Below, in pieces: positions 11,991 through 23,925 of a DNA stretch of 64,000 nt (the first letter of the stretch is position 1; each line of letters begins with the position of its first letter). Under the pieces are notes generated by a model. It searched no databases. It saw nothing but the letters and a program-made list of their open reading frames with translations, and was not told the origin of the DNA. Made by a program: the position numbers and the translations under genes. Source of the DNA: Trichocladium uniseriatum (taxonomy: Eukaryota > Ascomycota > Sordariomycetes > Sordariales > Chaetomiaceae); assembly GCA_017139535.1 (NCBI GenBank), contig WOUO01000005.1:434001-498000 (forward strand), read 5' to 3'.

Positions 11991-12914
11991 GCTCATAACG
12001 GCGCCAGCCCCCGGCCATAATTCGCCAACACCTGGGGGCGCGTTGCTTTACGAGACATGAGATACGACAAGATAGCGGCATAAACCTAATTTACCTCTCT
12101 GTGCAAAATCGAGATGTGTGTTTCCGGACAACTCTTTTTGTGTGCAACAGCAAGGGGCGCTTGATATCTAGACCTGTCTCAGCCATGCTTTTTGTTTATT
12201 CCTGGGGTTTGTAGGGGGGATGTATTTGTTGACAATGCGGGCTGCTTTTCTTCTTCGATTGATACTCTGCCGAGGTGTATTCCTCGGGCTTTTGTGTGTT
12301 TGCATTGTGCGGGTTTAGCTTTGTGTTCCTAGTTGCGCCGGAGACAATACAGTCGATTTTGTACAGCCTGAGCTGCTGCGAGCAGATGTGTTGGCCTTCA
12401 TTGTGACTGACTAGACGCAGTGCAGGGATGCAGTAGTCGCAGTTCAGGCAGCGGCGGTCGTCGTCCCGCCGCACAGCGTCTACATGCGAGACACGTTGGG
12501 TGATGGATGTCCATGCGGGCTTCCGCGGCGTGGTCTTTTGGAGAAGTCTCCCTTGCTTAGGTTCTTGTGGCGAGACATCACTGTCGCTCGAGAAGCCAGC
12601 CCCAACCATCAAGACTTCAGGAGAAGGTATGATGTCATCTCAGCCGTAGGACTGCATCTCAGCGGTCACAACCCGGCCGCACACTCACCTCTTATCTCGA
12701 ACCGCACCTCGAGCCAGACTCATTCCTCGGCAACCGCCTCTGCTGCGGAAATCACAGGACATACTTGACAAACTCGGGCGGCCGCTCCTCCTACTCAATC
12801 CTCTCCTTGCCCACTCCCTCAACAGCTCACTCCTACATCCCCTCACCTTTTTGCGCTAATGCGTTGTTCGTAAGGTCGTGAGGAAAAGATAGAGAGAGAG
12901 AGGGAGTGGCGCAC
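11991..12914. other. 3' flank and gene-free DNA
   Basis: This is downstream flank of the GPI-protein gene. A minus-strand frame at 12612-12196 has no recognisable domain. If the GT69 relic at 12915-13432 once had a C-terminal half it should lie here, but I could not recognise it. Confidence 0.4.
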
Positions 12915-13432
12915 GAAACCATGTCAGCGGATCGGAATCGTTGGTGGGCGAGCTCGAGGATGTCTTCTGCGCAGGTGGACACGTCGTTGACGAAGATAAT
13001 GGTGGCGTCTGGGGTGAGGGGGAGCTTGGGACGACGGGCTTGGAGAAGTAGGTTGTTGTGCCGGCTTCGCGCTTTCCCTGATTGCGGTTTCCCTCGCTCT
13101 GGCCGTGCAACATCTCGGCCGATCCGTCACTAGCTCTACGGGCATGGCACGCAGTATGGCCCCCCGCCTGATCCGCTCGCCTGCTGACGGATCGAGCGTG
13201 CTTGACACGGGCCAGTACTCGATGCCCATGGCCTTTATTTCGTCGATGAGTAGCCATAGTGCCTTGAGCATGCCGTCGTCTGAGTTGCCGCGACGATGCT
13301 CAGTGCGCAGTGCTGGGGGTAGAGGAAGTGGACGGTCTCGACCACGGGGCCAAGCAGCCGCGGTAGTCAGTCGACACACTGCCACAGGTTCAGGGCGAAT
13401 GCGTATTGCTTCTCCTTAGCAGCCAACGTCCA
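12915..13432 (-). pseudogene. relic of a CMT1/CAP59-type (GT69) alpha-1,3-mannosyltransferase gene
   Basis: Reading the minus strand from 13432, one frame gives KQYAFALNLWQCVD, then a stop, then LPRLLGPVVETVHFL and CALSIV. A one-base shift continues with GNSDDGMLKALWLLIDEIKA (13283-13224 area) and ERIRRGAILR. A further shift gives PDATIIFVNDVSTCAEDILE and RSADMV near 13010-12915. The order and wording match the GT69 family (fungal CMT1/CAP59 mannosyltransferases): an aromatic-rich start, SGS/EGxSxDGT-like loop, R-I-x-x-L-A-x-L-R, then the F-x-N-D-V-x-x-C-x-E-D-I-L-E-L motif. At least one stop and two frameshifts break it, and the C-terminal half was not found. Calling it dead is an inference from those breaks. 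Confidence 0.75.
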
Positions 13433-14230
13433 TCTGCTGGGACGTAGATAACCGTAGCGAGTTGTGTTGATGGATGGGCAGGACATGCAGTCGGCCGAGG
13501 TGTCGGAAGGGATGAGATGAGGGAAGCGGCATTTGCGGATAGGGCGAGGCCCACTGGCGGCGTCGTAGTTGCGGTTACCGAGGCATCATAAGTGATCTGG
13601 TTGTCCAAACTCGAGGACCGGCCATGGGCGTGAGCTACAGTACCTGAGTGCTCTTGGTCTTTCACATCAACAGTCAGAGCACCGTCACCGTCGCCGTCTT
13701 CGGGCGGGATGGCCGGGAACTAACCAAAGGTGCCGAATACGGGAGTCGGCCATGTGTCGACAACAGGCATATAGCAGACAGGGTACAGCACAAATACCTA
13801 GGCGAGCACAAGGGATCTACACTTGATCATGGCGCCGGCGTGGGCCTATGGGTGGCTATGCGGGAGCATAGCTCCTGTCGAGATATACAGGTGGGTGAAT
13901 AAGCGCAATTAATTACTGTTTTCTACCATAACCGTGTTTCATTACCTCCCTTTCTGGGTCCCTGGGACAGTTCGATTCTGGCCCAGGGGACCATGTTTCT
14001 CCCCGAGTAAGATCGGCAATCCTCACCGGCCCCAATCCCTTTCCCGACTCAGCCTCAGTTGGTGGGCCAACTATCTATACTGTCTTGCATAGCAGAGCGT
14101 TAAATCAGTACAGCTCTCGTGCGAATCACTGGGTGGTTGTTGCATGGTGGTGGTCAGGAGTAAACGCTGGAGTAAAAGGATTGCACGTTATGGATACAAA
14201 TTACGCTCCTGGTCTTCAACAAACTTGAAA
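13433..14230. other. intergenic
   Basis: No coding exon was recognised. The part next to 13433 may hold the unrecognisable N-terminus of the GT69 relic. Confidence 0.4.
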
Positions 14231-14304
14231 TGGTTTCGTGGTGTAGTTGGTTATCACGTCAGTCTAACACACTGAAGGTCTCCAGTTCGAACCTGGACGA
14301 AATC
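14231..14304 (+). tRNA. tRNA-Val (AAC), intronless
   Basis: 74 bases fold as a tRNA. The acceptor arm GGTTTCG pairs with CGAAATC, the anticodon stem TCAGT/ACTGA closes the loop CTAACAC, and the anticodon AAC lies at 14265-14267. The T-arm contains GTTCGAA. The discriminator A is at 14304. A T-run follows at about 14310-14320. Confidence 0.95.
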
Positions 14305-15868
14305 AAATCATTTCTCTTTTGCCAAAATTTGCCTCTGTTGCTCCACCGCATTCCAGCTTATGCCTTGGTGGACCAACTAGCAAAGACGCATTTCTTTTTG
14401 CGCAGAGTCACTCATTCCAACCCCAGCTCTCAGCCCCGAGAACCCCTTTTTGCTGCGACGCACCCCAGACCCGACCCGGATGCTACAGTAACATCGACGC
14501 CGGCATTTCTTTGACGACCGGCTCGTTCCCACGTGGGATCCCGCTCACAAAGACGTCGCTTGAGGCCGGAAGGATGAGCTCTCCGACTTTTAAATGAGTA
14601 CCCCGGATCCGCAGTTAACGGCGCCAACGTTTACCCCAGCCACCCGTCCCCGCCGTTCTTTACCCGTCTCCAGCAGGGCTGTTTTGTTTGTCCACCACGG
14701 CATGCATGAGACCCCATTTGAGCCTGGCGGTGCATGCGCCAGTCAGCCTGGGTTTGGCGGCTCCCGTTGATGTTTGCGCTACTTCCTCCTCCCTCGTCGC
14801 TTCCCGGTCAGGTTATTGGAGCCGAGATGCGTCGGCCCCGTTGATATCCCTGGCGAGGATCGCGACTGCCGTCCAGTCCTCCTCGCTTATCAGATCCACA
14901 CAACCAAAACGTTCTCCGTTTCCAGGTTCCCAACCGAGCCAACCTCTCTCCCTCCTCAACAAACCTGGTTTTTGCCAACTCAAGTCGGACCTGTTGGTCT
15001 CTGTCTGAGTCTGAGACTTGGCCATCGAATCTCTCAGTCCCCTTAATCTGGTAAGCCACGGGAGCTTAACCCATGCTAACCCCTTTTGGCCATCTTTCCC
15101 GGACAGCAACCCAGGATCGCCCAGTGCCAGTCGACGCTTTGGGAAGCAAACAGCACACAGCATGTGGCGCCTCGCTTGCGCCTATCGAGTCTTTCCCGGT
15201 TAGTCGGCACTTGGCAGCCATGGTTGCTTTGAGCACCTGAGCCTTTGATGGTCCGAGCCATGAGCCCATGGCAGCCCCGCTCTGCTGCGAAGCAGATGGT
15301 GAAGAGGGAGATGGGAAATCGCGTCTTGAAGATGGCTTGGTCAACCCTTGCAGGCACGCAGATGCAGGCACAGGCTTGCAAAGGATATTGCGTCTCTCTG
15401 GTAGCTCCCACGACGCCGGACGGATCTGGAGCTACCAAGTAGCGTGCAAGGGGCCCCTGGAAGCGAAGACACCAAGACGACCCAGACGCCAAATCAGCGG
15501 TGCCAAGGCTGCCGCTGCGCCGCCAGCGTGCCATCTGGAATCCCCGTCCAGAAAAGGCCTGGCTTTGTTCGACTTTTACATAGACAGAGTACCCTTCCCT
15601 CAGTCCTCCATACTTGTACTGTGCCCTGTGTGGGCGGTGGGCAACTCACCATTATCCTCATCGCGATCCCATCTTTGTTGTCGTGCCGCTCCGAATCTGC
15701 GGACCGGGGCATTTTATAATCATTGAGGGCCAGACCGCCCAAGAAGTGTGCCCAGCCTTTACCGCTCGAAGCCCTGCTCTCGCTTGAAGACCCCTTATAT
15801 CCTCGCGCGCTGTCCCAACTTCGGTGGGCTGCGCCCAAACCGTCTGCTCGATCGTCGCCTCAGTCAAC
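14305..15868. other. intergenic; promoter and leader of the hexose transporter
   Basis: No supported gene. A TATA-like CTTATATCC near 15793 and the short pyrimidine-rich stretch before 15869 fit a promoter for the transporter gene. Open frames on both strands are short and unlike known proteins. Confidence 0.45.
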
Positions 15869-17697
15869 ATGGTCGCCCCCGTCGTCTTCCCCATCTCGGG
15901 CACGGCCGATCTATCGCGGGTCGAGGCACCCGTCACCCTCAAGGCCTACCTGCTCTGTGCTTTTGCTGCGTTTGGGGGAATATGTGAGTATACCGCCCGG
16001 GAACCTCGGGACAGTGCTGACGACCGCCAGTCTTTGGCTATGACACGGGTTGGATGTCGGGCGTGCTCGGCATGCCCTACTTTATCACGCTCTATACCGG
16101 ATTACAATACGACTACGAGGCCGGGCAGCCGATTGGCGTGTCTCGCACCGAGTTCGGCCTTCCGTCGTCAACCAAGTCGCTCATGACCTCGATCTTGTCC
16201 TGCGGTACCTTCTTTGGAGCCCTCGTCGCCGGAGATGTCGCCGACTTTATCGGCCGCCGGCCCAGCATCATCATCGGCTGCGTCGTGTTTTGCGTCGGCT
16301 GCGTCCTCCAGATGGCGTCGACGAACCAGGTGGTCCTCTTTGTCATGGGCCGCCTCGTCTCGGGCTTTGGAGTCGGCTTCATCTCGGCCACCATCATTCT
16401 ATACATGGCCGAGGTCGCGCCCAGGAGGGTCCGTGGCGCGCTGGTCTCGGGCTACCAGTTCTGCATCACGCTCGGGATCCTGCTGGCCAACTGCGTCGTC
16501 TACGCCACGGCGAACCGCAACGACACGGGCTCGTACCGCATCCCCATTGGCATCCAGTTTTTGTGGGCCATCATCTTGGGCATCGGCCTGTTTGTCCTAC
16601 GTGAGTCGACCTGACCTCGGCTCGAGGAGCGATGCTGATACCTGTCTAGCCGAATCTCCCCGTTTCCACGTCATGAAGGGCAAGCTCCACGCGGCCGCCA
16701 AGGACCTGTCACTCGTGCGCGGCCAGGCGATCGATTCCGAGTACATCAAGGACGAGCTCGCCGAGATTGTCGCAAACCACGAATACGAAATGCAGGTCAT
16801 CCCGCAGACGAGCTACATCGGGTCGTGGATGGCGTGCTTTCAGGGGTCGCTGTCCAAGGGCAACGGCAACCTGCGTCGTACGATTCTGGGTGCCGGCTTG
16901 CAAATGATGCAGCAGTTTACAGGTCAGTACTGGCAACGACAACAAGACCTCCGACACTAACATGAGCAGGCATCAACTTCATCTTCTACTTTGGCACCAC
17001 TTTCTTTCAGCAGCTCGGCACCATCTCGAACCCCTTCTTCATCTCGCTAGTCACGACGCTCGTCAACGTGGTGTCGACGCCCGTGTCCTTTTGGGCCATC
17101 GAGTACTTGGGCCGGCGGCCGCTGCTGATCTGGGGCGCCGCGGGCATGATCCTCTCGCAATTCGTCGTTGCTGCCGTCGGCGTCACGGCCGGGCGGTCCG
17201 AGGTGCACGACGACGACGCCGTCAAGGCCATGATCGTCTTCATCTGCATCTACATCTTCTTCTTCGCCGCGTCCTGGGGCCCCGTCGCCTGGGTCATTGT
17301 CGGCGAGTGCTTCCCGCTGCCGATCCGGTCGCGCGGCGTCGGCATCTCGACGGCGTCCAACTGGTTCTGGAACTGCATCATCGCAGTGATTACGCCCTAC
17401 ATGGTGGGCAACGAGCCCGGGTCGGCGAACCTGGGACCCAAGGTCTTCTTTATCTGGGGGTCGTTCTGCACGATGTCGCTAGTGTTTGCGTATTTCTTGG
17501 TGCCCGAGATGAAGGGCCTCACGCTGGAGCAGATTGACAACATGATGGAGGAGACGACGCCGCGCAAGTCGGGCCGGTGGAGGCCCACCACCACGTTTGC
17601 CGCACAAATGGGACATGTAAGACCGGAGAGGCCAGAGAAGAGTCCGGAGGACGTCAATCAGGAGGAATTTCCACCGGTGGTAGAGCCGTTTGTTTAG
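15869..17697 (+). CDS. hexose transporter, MFS sugar-porter family (HXT/HGT-like)
   Basis: Four exons (15869-15983, 16031-16600, 16650-16922, 16970-17697) encode 561 residues with about 12 membrane segments. Sugar-porter signatures are present: FFGYDTGWMSGV in helix 1, DFIGRRPS after helix 2, GRLVSGFGVG, the PESPRF motif split by intron 2, QQFTGINFIFYFG in helix 7, EYLGRRPLL, and a closing PEMKGLTLEQID. The family imports glucose and other monosaccharides by proton symport or facilitated diffusion at the plasma membrane. The N-terminus MVAPVVFPISGTADLSRVEA is the form typical of filamentous-fungal high-affinity glucose transporters and of the sensor-like RCO-3 group. Substrate and transporter-versus-sensor role cannot be decided here. 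The long C-terminal tail after the last helix is hydrophilic. Confidence 0.92.
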
Positions 17698-18179
17698 GTT
17701 GGGACGGAGGGTTCGAATATCCAGGATAATGAATCTACATGTATTTACTCGAGAGATCAGCTACGAAAGTACCGTAATCCGCGCTCTTGATCCTTGAAAG
17801 TCGATGGTCTTGACGTGACGGAGGCAACTGATGGCTCGTGGTGTTCTCGATCACTTTCTCGTCCAATCAGGGCCACACTAGCAACTGCGGCACCCGGCGT
17901 GACTCACCCCGATGGAGGTTACCGGATTGAGCAAATCCAAGAAACGGCCGGACCGATCGAGACAGCAGGACCCAAAGAAATGGTTGGCCAATGGCACCAC
18001 CCCTTCTCGTCTAACAAGTCCAGAGAGAGTTGATAAACCCCCTTCCGGGGTGTTGAAAGTCGGGTTAAGGACTACAAGTCCAGACAACAGTTTCTATCGA
18101 CCGTTTCTATCAATTACACAAGACTTAGTCCTCGGCAAGCAGAAGACTGAATTCTCGGCAAGCAAAAGACAAGAATACA
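17698..18179. other. intergenic between transporter and ABC-F gene
   Basis: 482 bp holding the 3' flank of the transporter and the promoter of the ABC-F gene. A small hairpin-like CCCCCTTCCGGGG lies near 18039. Nothing else was recognised. Confidence 0.4.
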
Positions 18180-20625
18180 ATGACGTCCATCGCGGCCGAG
18201 TCTGTCTCGACGATCCTGGTGTCGTGTAAGCAGACGCGCTTCCACATTGAGAGCCCCAACTACCGCGAGGTGAGTTATTGCCCGGACCCACACCTTAGCC
18301 CCTTACTGACCAACCTAGCTCGACATTGAAGGCCTCAACATCACCGTCACCTCTGGCGGCGAGAAGACGGCGAAAAAGGGGAAGGGCAAGGCCGCCGAGG
18401 GCACCGAAATCCTCAGCAACGCCAAGCTCCGCCTCAAGGCCGGAAGTCGGTATGCGTTGGTCGGGAGGAATGGGTCGGGCAAGTCCAGTAAGCACTGAGA
18501 AACTGCCGCGATACAGCAAATGTTGACGTCTCCCACAAGCCCTGCTGAGGGCCATCGCCGACAAGCTGATCCCCGGCATCCCCGAGAAAACTCGGGTGTC
18601 TATCCTGCAGCAGACCAACATCAGTGACGCCAACACTGATGACCTCTCGGCTACCGACGCCCCCAGGAGCAAGGACGGGGACGGCCCGACGGTCTTGGAG
18701 GATGTGGTCGACAAGGCCACGGCCAAGAGCGAGCTGGAGCACGAGATCAACGGTATGTGACGCCCGTCTTGTACGGAGCCATTCTGACCGCTGCTAGCAC
18801 TTTCTGCCGGCGTAAACAGCACAGACGCCTACGGTGCGCTTCGGGCACTGCGGAAGCTTCGCCATGAGCGCATGCAGAAGCGCCTCTTTGTCCTCGACAA
18901 GGACGCCAGACTGCGGAGCGGCGCAAGAGGGTTGCAGGCACGGAAGGCCCTGGTCGAGTACGAGAAAGCGGTCGCCCAGTCTGCCGTATTGTAAGAACCC
19001 CATCATCCCATCCCCCCTGACCGGCCACCCCCTGACTTGGCAGAACCGAGCAAACCGAAGACGACATCTCTTCCGATGCCCTCGAAGCTGAAACGCAAGA
19101 GGCAGTCGACATGCTCGCCGACCTGCAGCTCCAGGTCGAGCCGTCACGGATGGCCGACATCGAATCACGCGCCAAAAAGATCTTGACCGGCCTGGGGTTC
19201 ACCGACGCCTACATTGCCAAAACCGCCCAAAGCCTCTCGGGAGGCTGGCGCATGCGCAGCGCCCTCGCGACAGCCCTGCTCCAAGAGACCGACATCCTCA
19301 TCCTCGACGAGCCAACCAACTTTCTCGACCTCTTGGGCATCATCTGGCTGCAGCGCTACCTCGAACGCCTCGAGGACCTCGACGCCCCGCCCACGTTGAT
19401 CCTCGTCTCGCACGACCGCGATTTTGCGAGCTCCGTGTGCACTGACCTGCTCATCCTCAAGGACAAGGACCTGACCTACTTCCATGGCGACCTCCCGACG
19501 TACGAGTCGTCGCAGGCCGAGAAGAAGCTGCACCTCACCAAGATGAAGGAGGCCCAGGACAAGCAAAAGGCACACATGCAGGAGTCGATCCGGCACAATC
19601 TCTCGCAGGGCCGCAAGAACGACGACCAGAACAAGATCCGCCAGGCCAAGAGCCGACAAAAGCGCCTCGACGACCGCATGGGCATGCAGGTCAACGAAAA
19701 GGGCGGCCGCTTCAAGCTGAACCGCGACCTGGCGGGCTACCACTACGCCCAGCGCGACGAAATCGTCATACCCCAAGACGAGCGCGGCGTGACCATCACC
19801 CTGCCCGACCCGCCCGACCTGCGCTTCCCGGGCGCCCTCATCTCGCTCGAAAACGTCACGTTCCGCTACCCGCCCGCCAAAGGCAGCAGCGCCCCACCAA
19901 CCCCTGTCCTCCGCGACATCACACTCTCCGTCAACCCCGGCGACCGCATCGGCATCCTCGGCCTCAACGGCGCCGGCAAATCCACCCTCATCCGACTGCT
20001 CGTCTCCGACGCCTCAGCCCCACCCCCGAGAGGCTCCAAACAAACCGGCACCATCACCACCCACCCGCGCCTCAAACTCTCCTACTACTCCCAGCACGCC
20101 GTCGAGGCCCTCCAAGTCCTCGGCCAGTCCGACCCCTCCCTCACAGCCCTCTCCCTGCTGACCACCGAGGTCGGGGGCGCGCTCGACGAGGGGGAGCTGC
20201 GCGGCCTGCTGGGCTCGCTCGGGCTGCCGGGGCGCACGGCGTCGGACGTGCCGCTGCGCAAGCTGTCGGGCGGGCAGCTGGTGCGGTGCGAGCTGGCGCG
20301 GCTGCTGTGGCGGCGGCCGGGGTGTCTGGTGCTGGACGAGGTGACGACGCACCTCGACTACGAGACGGTCTCGGCGCTGCGCGAGGCGTTGAGGGGGTGG
20401 GGTGGTGCGGTGGTGCTCGTGTCGCACGACAGGTGGTTTGTGAGAGGGGTCGTGGAGGGGGTGGTGGATGAGGATGAGGAGGAGGAGAGTGACGGGGAGG
20501 AGGAGGAGGATTTGAGGAGGAGGGTTGTGTTGAAGTTGGTCAAGGGGGACTTGGTGGTTTTGGAGAATGGGGTGCAGCAGTTTGAGGATGGGATTGAGAG
20601 GAGGGTGAGGAAGATGAATGCGTGA
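18180..20625 (+). CDS. ABC-F family ATPase (translation/ribosome-associated, soluble)
   Basis: Five exons (18180-18269, 18319-18487, 18540-18752, 18798-18990, 19044-20625) encode 748 residues. Two ATP-binding cassettes are present with no membrane segment. Cassette 1 has Walker A GRNGSGKS around residues 79-87 (codon split by intron 2), LSGGW near 286 and ILILDEPTNFLD near 310. Cassette 2 has Walker A GLNGAGKS near 527, LSGGQ near 629 and CLVLDEVTTHLD. The linker between the cassettes is long, charged and helical, as in ABC-F factors that act on ribosomes (Gcn20, Arb1, ABCF3 types). It lacks the long N-terminal Gcn20 domain, and a Glu/Asp-rich run interrupts the C-terminus near residues 690-715. 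Family membership is firm; the precise orthologue is not. Confidence 0.9.
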
Positions 20626-20904
20626 GGCAAGTCGTGAGCGCCCTTGGGAAGGTCCTAAAGAAGAGCATGTAGTTGATGTTGCCTTCGGTTTCTAGAAGCG
20701 AGTTAGGCAATGACACCAGCATGGCTCGGAGAAAAGGGATTGGAAGAGGAAGATAAGGGAGGCCGGAGGTGATTGAGGGTGTAGTTGAAGAGCTGGACAT
20801 TGCCGGCTTCTGAATGGCCCCTCTTTAAGCGCGCCGAAGGCTCCTTTGATTTGAGTATACAGTAGCTATACATTCTGACCCAGTCAGTCACCTGTGCGGG
20901 CCGG
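20626..20904. other. convergent intergenic spacer
   Basis: 279 bp between the 3' ends of the ABC-F gene (plus) and TIM21 (minus). It must carry both polyadenylation regions. Nothing further was recognised. Confidence 0.4.
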
Positions 20905-21818
20905 TCAACTCCAGTTGACGCCAAACATCCTGAACCCCTTGTGCTCTCCCTTCTTTGTGCGGGACGCGTCGGCGTTCTCGAGGTATATCCTCTGGTGGCC
21001 TCTGACGTCGATGAAAAAGTACTTGTACTCGTACTCGTCGTGCCCGGCGCGCTTGATCAGGTGCATGTTGACCCGTCCAGCGCCTTTTGGCCCTTGCACC
21101 TGTCCATCTATTAGCCACCTCTCCAAGTCGGATTACAGTCCCGCCACTCACATTGAACTGAATCATCAAATGCTCATTCCCCTGCCCGTCCTTGGTAACC
21201 GTCGAGCTGTAACGTCGTCTTAGCAACCGCCCCACCTCACACCACCGAAACGCAGAGAGGGACCCACGCAATCGGCCTCGCCCGGCGCCACTTGTTGTAC
21301 GTCTCCTCGCCAAACGCCGTAATGTGCTTACTGTCGCCTAGCAGCTCCAGACACCGCGGGTCCTTCTTGATGCGGTCCACCGCCCGGTTGAAGTAGGTCG
21401 TCTTGCTGTCGGGCGAAAAGACTTCGGAGTAGAGCACGTAGCCGACGCCGCCCTGCCATGCCACAAACAGTTGTCAGCGACTTTTATCATACTGGCCAAA
21501 GCACGGAGTGGGGTGGCATACCGTCAGGGCCAGGCCCACGAGGACCATGCCAAAGTTAAAGGTCTGCTGCGCGGCGCGGCCCGTCTTTTCCGAGGCCGAG
21601 AGCTGCGTCCAGGGCACGTGGCCGTCGTCGTTGAAGGGGGTTACGGCGCGGCGGCGGGACTCGGGGGCCGATTGCTGGGCATATTGCCGGGAGGGCTGGT
21701 GGCTGTGGTGATTGCAGCGGGGGGTGAGGATGGCGAACTGCAGCGGCAGCGTGGTGCTGGAGCGGGATTGCAATGCGCTGGTACGGAGCCGGAGCCCCGA
21801 GGCAGTGACTCGATTCAT
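20905..21818 (-). CDS. TIM21: mitochondrial import inner-membrane translocase subunit Tim21
   Basis: Four minus-strand exons (21818-21522, 21452-21268, 21206-21152, 21099-20905) encode 243 residues. The first ~60 residues are rich in Arg, Ser and Gln with almost no acids, a mitochondrial presequence. A membrane segment FGMVLVGLALTGGVGYVLY spans about 89-107. The intermembrane-space domain follows with YSEVFSPDSKTTYFNRAVD, DPRCLELLGD, HLMIQFN, and a C-terminal YKYFFIDVRGHQRIYLE, the hallmark of Tim21. The protein links the TIM23 presequence translocase to the TOM complex and to the respiratory chain. Length agrees with yeast Tim21 (about 240). The gene is divergent from the GLO3 gene with a 437-bp shared spacer. 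Confidence 0.93.
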
Positions 21819-22255
21819 CGTGGCGGCTTGGTGGTGCCCATCGCGTGGTGGCTTGTTGAACGGCCTTTTGTCGAGGGCTTGCGAGTTGGCGGATCGCGGG
21901 ATTGGCGTCGGTGGGATTGAACTGGGAGCTTGAGCGGAGCCGAGAACTGGAGCAGTGGATTCGAGCTTCGTCGGTGCCGGCCGGCAATTTCTCGGGTGGG
22001 GAGTTTTCGAGTCCGGTGGTGGGGTGTCCGAGACTAAATCAGATCCGGGTTAGCGGCCTGGGTTGATGCCACATGGATGGCTTCTGGGGGCCTGGGCAGC
22101 GAAATTGAGCACTGTCCAGTTTCCACTGTCTCCTGAAACGGCCGATTTGACAATCGCAACTTCGCCCCTCGTTCCTCTCTCCCTACAATTCCGAGTTCTC
22201 GCAACACGGCGCATTTGCAACTCGGCTCGGCCAGGACCAGCAGAAATCGGCCAAG
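21819..22255. other. shared divergent promoter of TIM21 and the ArfGAP gene
   Basis: 437 bp between two divergent start codons. No consensus TATA box is obvious. The stretch before 22256 on the plus strand is CT-rich and reads as a leader. Confidence 0.45.
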
Positions 22256-23925
22256 ATGAGCGGCCTCGCGTCCAAGCAGCAGTCGCTCAAGATCTTTGAG
22301 AAGCTCAAGACGAAGCAGGCGAACAAGGCAAGACCCGACAACCACACCAAAGACACGCGACAACTGTGCTGACTTGGCCTCTTTGCCCAGGTCTGCTTCG
22401 ACTGCGGCCAGAAGAATCCCACCTGGACCTCGGTCCCCCTCGGCATCTACCTGTGTCTCGACTGCTCGGCCAACCATCGTAACCTCGGCGTCCACATCTC
22501 CTTTGTCCGGTCTACCAACCTCGACCGTACGTCCCCGCAGTCCTCGCCCAAGGCCACGATGGCCGACTAACATGCTCCAGAATGGCAATGGGACCAGCTG
22601 CGGATTATGAAGGTGGGCGGCAATGAGTCGGCCACCAAGTTCTTCCAGTCCAACGGCGGCTCGGCCGCGCTCAACAGCAAGGACCCCAAGACAAAGTACA
22701 CGTCGGCCGCTGCGACCAAGTACAAGGAGGAGCTCAAGAAGAGGGCCGCCAGGGACGCAAAGGAGTACGCGCGCAGTTTATACGTGGCAAATACACATGC
22801 GCTAACCGCTTGCCAGGTACCCTGAAGAGGTGGTCATCGACGGCATCGAGGGTGCCGAGAGCGATGCGCCCGCCGAGGACGACGACGACTTTTTCTCTTC
22901 GTGGAGCCGACCCGCCGTCAAGAAGCTGAGCCCGCCTATCTCGCGCACCGCCACGCCGCCCGTCGTCGGGCGTACGCCGTCCCCCTTCCTCAACGCGCAG
23001 GCCGGCCAGAACCGCGCGCCCTCACCGCTTGCCAAATCCAGCGAAGAGTCGAAGCCCGCCGCCAGCCGCATCACCACTTCGGCCGCGCTGCGGTCGTCCA
23101 CGACCGGCCCGCGCAAGGCCAACATCCTCGGCGCCAAAAAGGTGACGTCGAAACTGGGCGCCAAGAAGCTTGGCGGCGACGCCATGATCGACTTTGACGC
23201 GGCCGAGAAGAAGGCAAAGGAAGAGGCCGAGCGCATCGAGAAGCTTGGGTACGACCCAGACGCCGAGGAGGAGGGCCCCGCATCCAAGTCCGCCGCGGGC
23301 GGCAAGTCCGAGTCCAGCGCCGCCATCATCTCGCCCACGCCCGTCAGCCCCGCCCGGACAGGTTACGGCTCCTCGCACACGCGCGAAAAGTCGGCCGCCG
23401 AGGTCGAGCGTCTCGGTATGGGCATCGGCCGGCTGGGCTTTGGCCAGGTGGGCAAGCCCGCCGTGCAAAAGAGCGCCGGCGGGTTCGGTTCGGTCGGGCC
23501 GATCAAGGCGTCTACTCAGGGTAAGCCCCCTCCCCTTCCCAAAAACAACCCCACTCTAACCCCGTGCAGACGACAGCGAGACCTATGCCCGCTCCAAGTT
23601 CGGCACCCAAAAGGCCATCTCGTCCGACGAGTTCTTCGGCAAGGGCATGTTCGAGTCGGGCGCCCAGGCCGAGGCCAAGTCGCGCCTGCAAGGGTTCGAG
23701 GGCGCCCAGTCCATCTCGAGCAACGCCTACTTCGGCCGGCCCGAGACGGACGAGGGCATGGGCGGCGGCGGCGTGGACGACTATGGCGACCTCGAGAGCG
23801 CCGCCAAGGACTTTGTCAGGCGGTTTGGCATCACTGCCGGAGACGATCTCGAGAACCTGACGCATTTGCTGGGAGAGGGCGCGGGGAGGCTGCAGGGGGC
23901 TATTAGGGCTTATCTGGGGAGTTGA
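22256..23925 (+). CDS. GLO3: ADP-ribosylation factor GTPase-activating protein, Glo3/ArfGAP2-3 type
   Basis: Five exons (22256-22327, 22391-22526, 22581-22764, 22817-23520, 23570-23925) encode 483 residues. The ArfGAP zinc finger is C26-x2-C29-x16-C46-x2-C49, followed by the arginine finger in SANHRNLG (R54) and VRSTNLD. The middle is Ser/Pro/Ala-rich linker. The C-terminus carries ISSDEFFGKG, the Glo3 motif shared with ArfGAP2/3, and an amphipathic stretch DLESAAKDFVRRFG. The enzyme stimulates GTP hydrolysis by Arf1 on COPI vesicles at the Golgi. Intron 1 (22328-22390) starts with GC rather than GT: the junction AACAAG|GCAAGA keeps the zinc finger in frame and no GT alternative does. Confidence 0.93.
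22328..22390 (+). other. non-canonical GC-AG intron in the GLO3 gene
   Basis: The donor AAG|GCAAGA is a strong match to the known GC-AG consensus (AG|GCAAGT). A branch-like GCTGACTT lies ~15 bp before the acceptor GCCCAG. The flanking exons read NK|VCFDCG in phase, as required by the ArfGAP zinc finger. If GC were not used the first cysteine pair would be lost. Confidence 0.85.

Noticed and set aside
5840..14230. RIP-mutated repeat tract
   Set aside because: By eye the sparse regions are not strongly AT-rich or TpA-enriched, which RIP would cause; a composition calculation would be decisive.
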